A stretch of 26,717 nucleotides of DNA from Rhodoblastus sp964425315 (lineage in GTDB: Bacteria > Pseudomonadota > Alphaproteobacteria > Rhizobiales > Beijerinckiaceae). Both the position numbers and the translations under genes were made by a program. Positions 1-6,902 of this stretch are shown here, in pieces (position 1 is the stretch's first letter; every line of letters starts with the position of its first letter). The stretch covers positions 1 through 26,717 of the forward strand of contig CAYRNB010000044.1 in NCBI GenBank assembly GCA_964425315.1, read 5' to 3'. The notes under the pieces were generated by a model that was not told where the DNA came from, searched no databases, and was given only the letters and a program-made list of their open reading frames with translations.

Positions 1-1022
1 TAAGGATTATCGGCGCCGGCGCGGCCGGCCTCACCGCCGCATTCGCCCTGCTGGCGCGCGCCAAAGCGTCCGGCCAAGAAATCGCGCTCGAAATCGTCGA
101 ACGCAAAGAAGGACCGGGGCAGGGCTGCTCCTTTTACGCCGGCGGCATGATCGCGCCCTGGTGCGAGGCGGAATCGACCGAGCCGATTGTCGCGCGCCTG
201 GGCGAGGAGGCGCTGGATTTCTGGACCAAAACCTTTCCGGTCGCCGAACGGCGCGGCAGCCTGGTCGTGGCGCGGCCGCGCGACCGCTCCGAACTGATCC
301 AGTTCTCCAAGCGCACCAGCCATTTCGAACACGTCGACCGCGCGCGCCTCGCCGAGATCGAGCCGGATCTCGCGGACCATTTCGACCAGGCGCTTTTTTT
401 CGCCGAAGAGGCGCATCTGGCGCCGCGCGACGCCCTCGACGCCCTGGCGCGAAGGCTCGCCGCCGAGCCGCAGGCGACGTTCCAATATGGCGTCGAGGCC
501 GCCTCCTTGGCCGACGATTGCGACTGGACCATCGATTGCCGCGGTTATGGCGCGAAAGCCGACCTTTCCGGCCTGCGCGGCGTCAAGGGCGAGATGATGA
601 TCCTGCGCTCGGCCGACGTGCGTCTGTCGCGGCCGGTGCGTATGCTGCATCCGCGCCATCCGGTCTATATCGTGCCGCGCCCCGATGGGACATTCATGGT
701 CGGCGCCACGATGATCGAGAACGAGGAGCGGGCGCGGGTGACGGCGCAATCCATCGTCGAGCTGGTGAATTCCGCCTTCGCCGTTCATCCGGCCTTCGCC
801 GAGGCGGAGGTGGTTGAGACCGGCTCGGACGTGCGGCCGAGCTTTTCCGATAATCTGCCGCGCATCGTCCGCGACGGTAACCGCTTGCATTTGAACGGGC
901 TTTACCGCCATGGCTTCCTGCTGTCGCCGGCGCTGGCGCTGCGCGCCGCGCGGATCGTGCTGGACGGCGCCTATTTTCCCGAGGTGATGGATGAGGATCG
1001 TGGTCAACGGCGAGCCTCTTGA
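1..1022 (+). CDS. thiO: Glycine oxidase ThiO, FAD-dependent (5' end cut by window)
   Basis: ThiO oxidises glycine to iminoacetate (dehydroglycine), which ThiG uses to build the thiazole of thiamine. The reading frame is open from base 3 and starts inside the N-terminal FAD-binding fold: RIIGAGAAGLTAAFALL is the GxGxxG dinucleotide motif, about 30 residues later an acidic residue ends the second strand (EIVERKEG), and GCSFYAGGMIAPWCEA follows. The C-terminal part has the DAO-fold features YIVPRPDGTFMVGAT and GLYRHGFLLSPALALRAARI. About 339 residues are present, so only a few N-terminal residues are missing. An internal ATG at 147 would remove the FAD motif and is not the start. The 3' end overlaps thiS by 32 nt. 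The downstream thiS-thiG-thiE genes make ThiO more likely than another D-amino-acid oxidase. Confidence 0.9.
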   Translation, partial: RIIGAGAAGLTAAFALLARAKASGQEIALEIVERKEGPGQGCSFYAGGMIAPWCEAESTEPIVARLGEEALDFWTKTFPVAERRGSLVVARPRDRSELIQFSKRTSHFEHVDRARLAEIEPDLADHFDQALFFAEEAHLAPRDALDALARRLAAEPQATFQYGVEAASLADDCDWTIDCRGYGAKADLSGLRGVKGEMMILRSADVRLSRPVRMLHPRHPVYIVPRPDGTFMVGATMIENEERARVTAQSIVELVNSAFAVHPAFAEAEVVETGSDVRPSFSDNLPRIVRDGNRLHLNGLYRHGFLLSPALALRAARIVLDGAYFPEVMDEDRGQRRAS

Positions 1023-1188
1023 CGTGCGCGCCAAAACGCTCGACGCGCTTATCGTCGAACTCGATTACCGCCCCGGCCTGGTCGCCACGGCGGTCAACGA
1101 GATTTTCGTGCGCGCCAAGGAGCGGCAGGATAAGGAATTGCGCGAGAACGACCGGGTGGAAATCCTGACGCCCCGGCAGGGAGGCTGA
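991..1188 (+). CDS. thiS: Thiamine biosynthesis sulfur carrier ThiS
   Basis: ThiS is a ubiquitin-fold sulfur carrier. Its C-terminal Gly-Gly is adenylated and thiocarboxylated, and it donates sulfur to ThiG for the thiazole ring. The product has 65 residues, the usual length, and ends in TPRQGG with the Gly-Gly at the very C-terminus. It begins MRIVVNGEPLDV, a typical first beta strand, and contains VATAVNEIFV, the common 'vAvavN' segment. The ATG is preceded by GAGG six bases upstream (981-984), inside thiO. The stop codon is followed after one base by the thiG start, so translation is probably coupled. No ThiF-like adenylyltransferase is in the window, so that activity must be encoded elsewhere. 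Confidence 0.93.
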   Translation: MRIVVNGEPLDVRAKTLDALIVELDYRPGLVATAVNEIFVRAKERQDKELRENDRVEILTPRQGG

Positions 1189-1189
1189 C

Positions 1190-2017
1190 ATGGGCGCTGA
1201 CACGGGCGCTGACTTGGGCGCGGACTTGGACGCCGCCGCAGGCGATCCCTTGCGTCTTTACGACGCGACCTTGCGATCGCGCCTGCTGGTCGGCACGGCG
1301 CAATATCCCTCTCCCGCCATTCTGGCGGAGGCGCTGAAGGCGTCGGCGGCCGAAATCGTCACCGTGTCCCTGCGCCGCGAGGCCGGCGGCGGCCGGGCCG
1401 GGGAGAGTTTCTGGGACCTCATCCGCTCGCTCGGTCTGCGGGTCCTGCCTAATACCGCCGGCTGCCGAACGGTCAAGGAGGCGGTCGCCACCGCGCAGAT
1501 GGCGCGCGAACTCTTCGGCACGCCCTGGATCAAGCTGGAAGTGATCGGCGAGGAGGATTTGCTTGCGCCCGACGTCTTCGGCCTGGTCGAGGCGGCGCGC
1601 ATCCTGAGCGACGAAGGTTTTAACGTCTTTCCCTACACGACCGAGGACTTGGTTGTGGCGGAAAAGCTCATCGACGCCGGCTGCCGCGTGCTCATGCCCT
1701 GGGGGGCGCCGATCGGTTCCGGCCGGGGGCTCAACAATCTCTTCGGCCTGCGCGCCCTGCGCGCGCATTTTCCCGACATTCCGCTGGTGATCGACGCCGG
1801 CATCGGCGCGCCGTCTCAGGCGGCGCAGGCTTTCGAGCTTGGATACGACGCCGTGCTGCTCAACACCGCCATCGCCAGGGCCGGCGATCCGGTCGCCATG
1901 GCGCGCGCCTTCGCCCAAGCGTCTGAAGCGGGCCGGGCCGCCTTCCGCGCCCTGCCGATCGAGCCGCGCGACATGGCCGCGCCCTCGACGCCGGTGCTGG
2001 GCAAGGCGTTTTCATGA
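1190..2017 (+). CDS. thiG: Thiazole synthase ThiG
   Basis: ThiG joins 1-deoxy-D-xylulose 5-phosphate, dehydroglycine and sulfur from ThiS thiocarboxylate into the thiazole phosphate of thiamine. The 275-residue protein has the family core: LRLYDATLRSRLLVGTAQY, then EIVTVSLRR, NTAGCRT, WIKLEVIGEE (its Lys is the expected Schiff-base residue), VLMPWGAPIGSGRGL and VIDAGIGAPSQAAQAFELGYDAVLLNTAIA. The start is fixed by a strong AGGGAGG (1178-1184) five bases before the ATG, lying in the last codons of thiS. The protein is somewhat longer than the usual 255-260 residues because of a low-complexity N-terminus (GADTGADLGADLDA) encoded by a 12-nt tandem repeat. The stop overlaps the thiE start (ATGA). 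Confidence 0.94.
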   Translation: MGADTGADLGADLDAAAGDPLRLYDATLRSRLLVGTAQYPSPAILAEALKASAAEIVTVSLRREAGGGRAGESFWDLIRSLGLRVLPNTAGCRTVKEAVATAQMARELFGTPWIKLEVIGEEDLLAPDVFGLVEAARILSDEGFNVFPYTTEDLVVAEKLIDAGCRVLMPWGAPIGSGRGLNNLFGLRALRAHFPDIPLVIDAGIGAPSQAAQAFELGYDAVLLNTAIARAGDPVAMARAFAQASEAGRAAFRALPIEPRDMAAPSTPVLGKAFS

Positions 2018-2625
2018 GCCTTGATCCCTTCTACCCAATCGTCGATTCCGCCGCCTGGCTGCGCCGGCTTCTGCCCTGCGGCGTCAAGCTCGCGCAATTG
2101 CGGGTCAAGAATGCGCCGGACGAGGTTTTGCGCGCGGAAATCGCCGAGGCGAGGGACCTTTGCGCCGCCGTGGGGGCGCAATTGATCGTCAATGATTACT
2201 GGCGCCTGGCCATCGAGCTTGGCTGCGATTATGTCCATCTCGGCCAGGAGGATCTGGCCTCGGCCGATCTCGCCGCGATCAAGAGCGCCGGGCTGCGGCT
2301 CGGCCTGTCCACTCACGACGACGCGGAACTGGAGAGGGCCCTGGCGGCCGCGCCCGACTATGTCGCTTTGGGGCCGATCTTTCCGACCGTGCTCAAAAAA
2401 ATGGCCTTTGCGCCGCAAGGGCTGGAAAAGATCGGCCTGTGGCGGAAGAAAATCGGCGCCCTGCCGCTGGTCGCGATCGGCGGCCTCACCCCGGAGCGCG
2501 CCGTCGAGGCTTTGCGCGCCGGGGCCGATTCCGCCGCCGTCGTCACCGATATCACCTTGAATCCGGACCCCGAGGGTCGGGCGCGTAAATGGGTCGCGGC
2601 GACGCGCGCGTTCGTTGCGGCGTAA
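2014..2625 (+). CDS. thiE: Thiamine phosphate synthase ThiE
   Basis: ThiE couples the thiazole phosphate with hydroxymethylpyrimidine diphosphate to give thiamine monophosphate. The 203-residue TIM barrel keeps the usual landmarks in order: KLAQLRVK (Arg and Lys of the QLRxK motif), LIVNDYWRLA (Asn-Asp), DYVHLGQEDL, LGLSTH, DYVALGPIFPTVLKK and PLVAIGGLTPERA. The first motif has Val where many ThiE proteins have Asp or Glu, but the phosphate- and pyrophosphate-contacting residues look intact, so I expect an active enzyme rather than a TenI-like regulator. It overlaps thiG by four bases (ATGA) and is the last gene of the operon. A short GC-rich hairpin follows. Confidence 0.9.
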   Translation: MSLDPFYPIVDSAAWLRRLLPCGVKLAQLRVKNAPDEVLRAEIAEARDLCAAVGAQLIVNDYWRLAIELGCDYVHLGQEDLASADLAAIKSAGLRLGLSTHDDAELERALAAAPDYVALGPIFPTVLKKMAFAPQGLEKIGLWRKKIGALPLVAIGGLTPERAVEALRAGADSAAVVTDITLNPDPEGRARKWVAATRAFVAA

Positions 2626-2626
2626 A

Positions 2627-2640
2627 GGCGCCTTTGCGCC
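2627..2640 (+). terminator. Short hairpin after thiE, weak terminator candidate
   Basis: GGCGC-CTTT-GCGCC forms a 5-bp perfect stem two bases after the thiE stop. The downstream sequence (GGCCAGGCTTCTTTC) is only moderately T-rich. It could end the thi operon, but the lack of a clean T-run makes this weak. Confidence 0.25.
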
Positions 2641-2861
2641 GGCCAGGCTTCTTTCAGAATAAGTGACGCAAGAGTTGCCGAGCAGATCGAATTCGCGTCG
2701 CACCCGGCGCGAAGCTCGCGCAATTACGCGAGTAACTTCATGATACGGCTGCGCTCAAGGCTAACAATGACCGAAATCATGGCGTCGCCATCTACCGCTC
2801 TATATTGCAATTTGGAACGTTCTTAATTAGTCACCTTATAGAGGCCCGAGGGAGACTGTGC

Positions 2862-3599
2862 GTGTCCGACTCCCGCTATGATGAACTTGTCGCCCACGCC
2901 GCGCGATCGATCCTGAACGCGCCGGTGTGTTCGAAGCCTTATCCCCATATCGCTTTCGAGAATTTCTGGCCGGAGGATTTTTATCGCCTTTTGCTGGCCA
3001 ACAAGCCGGACTCGAATAACTACCGCCGGATCAACGCTGCGAACACCCGCCGCGAGTTCGTCCTGTTCGACGGCTCCGGCGACGCTGGCGACGAGGCGCG
3101 GCGGCAATTGTGGAAAGAGGTGTCGGACGTTCTGTCCTCGCCGGATATCGAGGCGGCGCTGCGGGAACGGCTGGACGAGGGGCTTCGCATCAGGTCCAGG
3201 GGCAGTCACGAGGGCTGGCCGGTCAAAATGTATCCGCGTCCGGTTCTCTATGAGGATTACGACGGCTATGCGATCAAGCCGCATCCCGATACGCGGCGCA
3301 AGGTCCTGACCATGCTGATCTATATGCCGGAAGACGACAGCATGAAGGAACTCGGCACGACGATCTTCAAAATTTCCCCTAAAGGTCTGTTTTCCTGGAA
3401 ACATTACGGGCTGACGGTGGACAAGACGGTGCCCTTCCTGCCCAATACCGGCCTCGCCTTTGTCGTCATCCACCCGAAATACAATCCGTTCCGGACCAGC
3501 TGGCACGGCCGCGACGCGATCGCCGTGCCGTCCGACAAGCAGCGCTTTTCCATCCTCAACACCTATTACGCCAAGCCGGTCACGAAAGCCGTCTATTGA
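2862..3599 (+). CDS. Fe(II)/2-oxoglutarate-dependent oxygenase family protein
   Basis: This looks like a soluble dioxygenase with a double-stranded beta-helix core, using Fe(II) and 2-oxoglutarate. The substrate is unknown. Visible motifs are the iron triad His141 and Asp143 (KPHPDTRRKVLTMLIYMP) and His215 (TSWHGRD), plus Arg228 (KQRFSILNTYY), the expected 2-oxoglutarate carboxylate ligand. The N-terminal half (PYPHIAFENFWPEDFYRLLL) resembles the N-terminus of small 2OG-Fe(II) enzymes that act on sugars or amino acids. I chose the GTG at 2862 because GAGGGAG lies just upstream. This gives 245 residues. A TTG at 2805 would add 19 residues without a clear ribosome site. It stands alone after the thi operon, and a membrane protein follows. 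The fold is fairly sure, the role open. Confidence 0.7.
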   Translation: MSDSRYDELVAHAARSILNAPVCSKPYPHIAFENFWPEDFYRLLLANKPDSNNYRRINAANTRREFVLFDGSGDAGDEARRQLWKEVSDVLSSPDIEAALRERLDEGLRIRSRGSHEGWPVKMYPRPVLYEDYDGYAIKPHPDTRRKVLTMLIYMPEDDSMKELGTTIFKISPKGLFSWKHYGLTVDKTVPFLPNTGLAFVVIHPKYNPFRTSWHGRDAIAVPSDKQRFSILNTYYAKPVTKAVY

Positions 3600-3700
3600 C
3601 CGGCGCGCCGGCGCTAAAAAGCGAAGAAAGAATCGAGCAAATATTTCTGCTTATTATCCGCTCCTCTTTGGTGGAAGCGGTTTGCCAGGCTTGTCGATTT

Positions 3701-4117
3701 ATGTCCCATAACGGAAACAGGCGGCGGAAATGGGCGTCCTTTCTGGTCGCCCTGGCGCTTTGCGGCGCGCTGCCGCTCGCCATGCTGCTCAATCGGCTCT
3801 TGGGCGACTGGAGTTTTATTTCTTTCGCGACGCGCAATATTATCTTCCTGCTCGCCATCGCTTTTGTTTTCGGCATTGTCAGCGTCACCGGGCCGCTGCG
3901 CATCGGCGCGGCCGAATTCTGGGACGGCTGCGTGATTTTCGGCCTTTTCGTCGTGATCGGCTGGAGCTTTCTGCTGATGTTCGGCTTAGGCGTCGATTTC
4001 TGGTCGATCCTGTCGCCGGTGCTTTATTTCCTGTCGCTGGTCGCGGTCTTTCAGGGCGGACGCTGGGTCGGCGAATTGCCGCGCCGGACCCTTCCGCAGG
4101 ATGCCGCCGACGGTTGA
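3701..4117 (+). CDS. Small membrane protein, four predicted helices, function unknown
   Basis: I do not recognise this family. From the ATG at 3701 the product has 138 residues: a basic N-terminus (MSHNGNRRRKW) and four hydrophobic stretches, roughly residues 12-32 (SFLVALALCGALPLAMLLN), 46-63 (IIFLLAIAFVFGIV), 74-98 (FWDGCVIFGLFVVIGWSFLLMFGLG) and 102-124 (LSPVLYFLSLVAVF). The C-terminal tail is short and polar. The frame stays open upstream to a TTG at 3596 overlapping the oxygenase stop, but that stretch has no good ribosome site and reads less like coding sequence. The weak AGG at 3687-3689 is the only Shine-Dalgarno hint for 3701. It sits 33 bases before copA, and a copA promoter candidate begins at its stop codon, so it need not be in the copper unit. 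Confidence 0.55.
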   Translation: MSHNGNRRRKWASFLVALALCGALPLAMLLNRLLGDWSFISFATRNIIFLLAIAFVFGIVSVTGPLRIGAAEFWDGCVIFGLFVVIGWSFLLMFGLGVDFWSILSPVLYFLSLVAVFQGGRWVGELPRRTLPQDAADG

Positions 4118-4143
4118 AGCAACTGGAAAAAAATCCCTATATA
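4114..4143 (+). promoter_or_regulatory. Candidate sigma-70 promoter directly before copA
   Basis: TTGAAG (4114-4119) and TATATA (4138-4143) are separated by 18 bp, a near-consensus -35/-10 pair in an otherwise GC-rich region. The long spacer contains GGA-AAAAAA-TCC, a weak inverted repeat. MerR-type copper regulators (CueR) act on promoters with overlong spacers, so this is compatible with, but does not prove, such control. The -10 box ends only seven bases before the copA ATG, so the message would have almost no leader. Confidence 0.4.
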
Positions 4144-4150
4144 CGGAGCG

Positions 4151-6640
4151 ATGAATATCGAGACCGCGATCGCAAAAGAAAGCGCGGACGCCCAGGGCGA
4201 ATCCTGTTCGCTCGGAGTCGGGGGGATGACCTGCGCCTCTTGCGTCGCCCATGTCGAAAAGGCGCTGAAAAGCGCTCCAGGGGTCCTGGACGCGCGCGTA
4301 AATCTGGCGAGCGAGCGGGCCGAGTTGAAGCTTGCGCCCGGCGCGGACCTTGCCGATCTCGCGGCGCGGGTGAAAGAGGAGGGCTACGAGCCGCGCCTCG
4401 CCCATATGGAGATCGGCGTCGGCGGCATGACCTGCGCCTCCTGCGTCGCTCATGTCGAAAAAGCGCTGAAATCCGTGCGCGGCGTCGTTTCCGCCACGGT
4501 CAATCTCGCCAGCGAGCGCGCTTATGTCGAATTTTTTGAAGGCGCCGTCGATTATCCGACCCTCGCCGAAGCCGTGCGCAAGGAAGGTTACGAGCCGCAT
4601 CCGCCGCAGGAAAAAGGCCCCGATCTTTTCGCCCGGCGCGCCGCCGAAGTCAGGATTCTGCGCAATCGGTTCCTTCTTGCCGCCGTCCTCGCCATCCCGG
4701 TTACGATTCTGGAAATGGGCGGCCACATGTCGCCCGCCTTCGGCGCCTGGCTCAATCATTTGCTCGGCCGCGAAACCGTCATGGTCGCGTCGGCGGCCCT
4801 GACCACCGCGGTCCTGTTCGGCCCGGGCCGGCGCTTCTTCACCGTCGGCTTCGCCTCGCTGCGGCGCGCCGCGCCCGACATGAACGCCCTCGTCGCCCTG
4901 GGGGCGGGCGCGGCCTATCTCTATTCGCTGCTGGCGACTTTTGCGCCGGAAATACTGCCCGAGGGCACGCGCCATTCCTATTTCGAATCGGCCGCGACCA
5001 TTGTCGCCTTCATCCTGCTCGGCCGCTGGCTGGAGGCGCGCGCCAAAGGCCGCGCCGCCGACGCCATCGGCAAGCTGGCGCGGCTGCAGCCGAAAATCGC
5101 CCATGTGCGGCGTGACAACGGCGAAATCGACCTGCCGGTCGAGGAGGTTCGCGTCGGCGATATTCTGCTGGTGCGGCCGGGCGAGGCCATTCCCGTCGAT
5201 GGCGCGATCGTCGAAGGCGCGAGCCATGTCGATGAAAGCCTGATGACCGGCGAATCGATTCCCGTCGCCAAGCAGAGCGGCGCTTTCGTGATCGGCGGCA
5301 GCCTCAATCTCGCCGGCGCCTTTTCCATGCGGGCGACCAAAGTCGGCGGCGACACCGTGCTCGCCGGCGTCATCCGCCTGGTCGAGCAGGCCCAAGGCGC
5401 GCGCCTGCCGATCCAGGCGCTCGCCGACAAGGTAACGGCCATTTTCGTGCCGGCGATCCTCGCTTTGGGGCTCGCAACCTTTGCGCTCTGGCTGTGGGTC
5501 GGTCCCAAGCCGGCCCTGGCGCTCGCCATGGTCAATGCGGTCAGCGTGCTGATCATCGCCTGTCCCTGCGCCATGGGCCTCGCCACGCCCGCCGCCTTGA
5601 TGACCGGAACCGGCCGCGCCGCCGAGCTTGGCGTGATCTTCCGCCAGGGCGACGCCTTGCAGACCCTGTGCGGGGTGAAGACCGTCGCCTTCGACAAAAC
5701 CGGCACGATCACGCTCGGCAAGCCGGTTCTGACCCGGATCGAAGCGGCGGAAGGCTTCGACGAGTCGGAAATTCTCGGTCTCGCGGCGGCGGTCGAGGCG
5801 CAATCGGAACATCCGCTCGCCCGCGCCCTGGCCGAGGCGGCGCGCGAAAAGGGCGCCTCCATTGCCGACGAGGCGAAGGATTTCGCCTATCAGCCCGGCC
5901 TCGGCGTCACCGGCGAAGTCGCCGGCAAAAGAATCGCGGTCGGCTCGGCCGACCTGCTGCGCTCGCTTGGCGCCGAGACAATCGCGCTCGAAGGCGAGGC
6001 CGAGGCTTTGGCGGGGCAGGGCGCCTCCAGCTTTTTCGTCGCCGTCGACGGCAAGGCCGCCGGCCTTTTCGCCATGGCCGATCCGCCGCGGCCGGAAGCC
6101 GCGCGCGCCCTTGCCGCCTTGCGGGCCTTAGGGCTCCAGACCGCGCTCGTCACCGGCGACCGCGAGGCGACGGCCAAGGCGATCGCGGCCAAGGTCGGCA
6201 TCGACAAGATTTTCGCCGGCGTGCGGCCGGAGGGCAAGGTCGCCGCCCTGCAGGAACTGCAGGAGAGCGGCGCGGTCGCTTTTGTCGGCGATGGCGTCAA
6301 CGACGCGCCGGCGCTCGCCGCCGCCAACGTCGGCATAGCCATGGGGGCGGGGGCGGACATCGCGCTCGACAGCGCCGAAGTGGTGCTGATGGCCTCCGAC
6401 CTCGAAAAAGTCGCCCAGGCTTTCGCTCTGTCGCGCGCGACCCTGCGCAACATCAAGCAGAACCTGTTCTGGGCCTTCGGCTATAACGTGCTGCTGGTTC
6501 CCGTCGCCATGGGCGCGCTTTATCCTTTCAACGGGCTTCTGCTCAATCCGACGTTGGGCGCGGCGGCCATGGCCTGTTCAAGCCTGTTCGTTCTCGCCAA
6601 CGCCTTGAGGCTGCGCCGCTTCTCGCCCGTGGTCGCGTAA
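4151..6640 (+). CDS. copA: Copper-translocating P1B-type ATPase (CopA)
   Basis: This inner-membrane pump uses ATP to move Cu(I) out of the cytoplasm, for detoxification or cuproenzyme supply. The 829 residues show two N-terminal metal-binding domains with GMTCASC (Cys28/31 and Cys95/98), the actuator TGES (366-369), the intramembrane CPC (471-473), the phosphorylation motif DKTGT (Asp515), the nucleotide-domain His-Pro (SEHPLA, 554-555) and the hinge GDGVNDAP. The last membrane segments carry FGYN and MACSS, the Cu(I)-specific Tyr-Asn and Met-Ser-Ser residues, which exclude a Zn or Cd pump. The ATG at 4151 has GGAG only two bases upstream, which is unusually close. The nearby CopZ-like chaperone and CcoG support a copper role. 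Whether it is the export type or the FixI/CcoI oxidase-assembly type cannot be settled here. Confidence 0.95.
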   Translation: MNIETAIAKESADAQGESCSLGVGGMTCASCVAHVEKALKSAPGVLDARVNLASERAELKLAPGADLADLAARVKEEGYEPRLAHMEIGVGGMTCASCVAHVEKALKSVRGVVSATVNLASERAYVEFFEGAVDYPTLAEAVRKEGYEPHPPQEKGPDLFARRAAEVRILRNRFLLAAVLAIPVTILEMGGHMSPAFGAWLNHLLGRETVMVASAALTTAVLFGPGRRFFTVGFASLRRAAPDMNALVALGAGAAYLYSLLATFAPEILPEGTRHSYFESAATIVAFILLGRWLEARAKGRAADAIGKLARLQPKIAHVRRDNGEIDLPVEEVRVGDILLVRPGEAIPVDGAIVEGASHVDESLMTGESIPVAKQSGAFVIGGSLNLAGAFSMRATKVGGDTVLAGVIRLVEQAQGARLPIQALADKVTAIFVPAILALGLATFALWLWVGPKPALALAMVNAVSVLIIACPCAMGLATPAALMTGTGRAAELGVIFRQGDALQTLCGVKTVAFDKTGTITLGKPVLTRIEAAEGFDESEILGLAAAVEAQSEHPLARALAEAAREKGASIADEAKDFAYQPGLGVTGEVAGKRIAVGSADLLRSLGAETIALEGEAEALAGQGASSFFVAVDGKAAGLFAMADPPRPEAARALAALRALGLQTALVTGDREATAKAIAAKVGIDKIFAGVRPEGKVAALQELQESGAVAFVGDGVNDAPALAAANVGIAMGAGADIALDSAEVVLMASDLEKVAQAFALSRATLRNIKQNLFWAFGYNVLLVPVAMGALYPFNGLLLNPTLGAAAMACSSLFVLANALRLRRFSPVVA

Positions 6641-6847
6641 CAGGAAAAGGCCGAAGGCGGTCGCGGGCCGCCGAGGTCGGGCCGAAACTGCGTATTCGCC
6701 GCGTTCTTGTGGCGCCGGGCCGGCGAATATTCCGATTTTGCAAGGCAAGACCACGCTCCAGCCGCTTTCGGCGGTCAAATTCGCGCGAACCAGCGGCTGG
6801 CGCCGTTCTGCGACGACGCCTATATCCGCCGCTGGCCTGTTCGGGCT

Positions 6848-6871
6848 CGGCCTCGGCGACGAGGCCGTTTT
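6848..6871 (+). terminator. GNRA-loop hairpin with T-run between copA and the kinase
   Basis: CGGCCTCG-GCGA-CGAGGCCG-TTTT is an 8-bp perfect GC-rich stem closed by a GCGA tetraloop and followed by four T. It has the form of an intrinsic terminator, but lies 207 bases past the copA stop and 31 bases before the kinase start. It could end copA transcription or act as an attenuator in the kinase leader. The rest of 6641-6902 holds no convincing gene. Confidence 0.45.
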
Positions 6872-6902
6872 CGTCCGCCGATCGAGGCGGCGTGGAGACC
6901 TC

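Noticed and set aside
1..990. TPP riboswitch for the thi operon
   Set aside because: The operon start lies outside the window. No thi-box-like sequence was seen inside it.
3601..3610. CGGCGCGCCG palindrome after the oxygenase stop
   Set aside because: It has no loop or T-run to make a terminator, and such GC palindromes are common by chance in this genome.
3986..5812. A 608-codon open frame on the - strand opposite copA
   Set aside because: It mirrors the coding frame of a clear P-type ATPase, with no motif of its own.
6738..6902. N-terminal extension of the histidine kinase from a TTG
   Set aside because: It runs through a perfect hairpin with T-run, lacks a ribosome site, and the ATG at 6903 has GGAG at good spacing.
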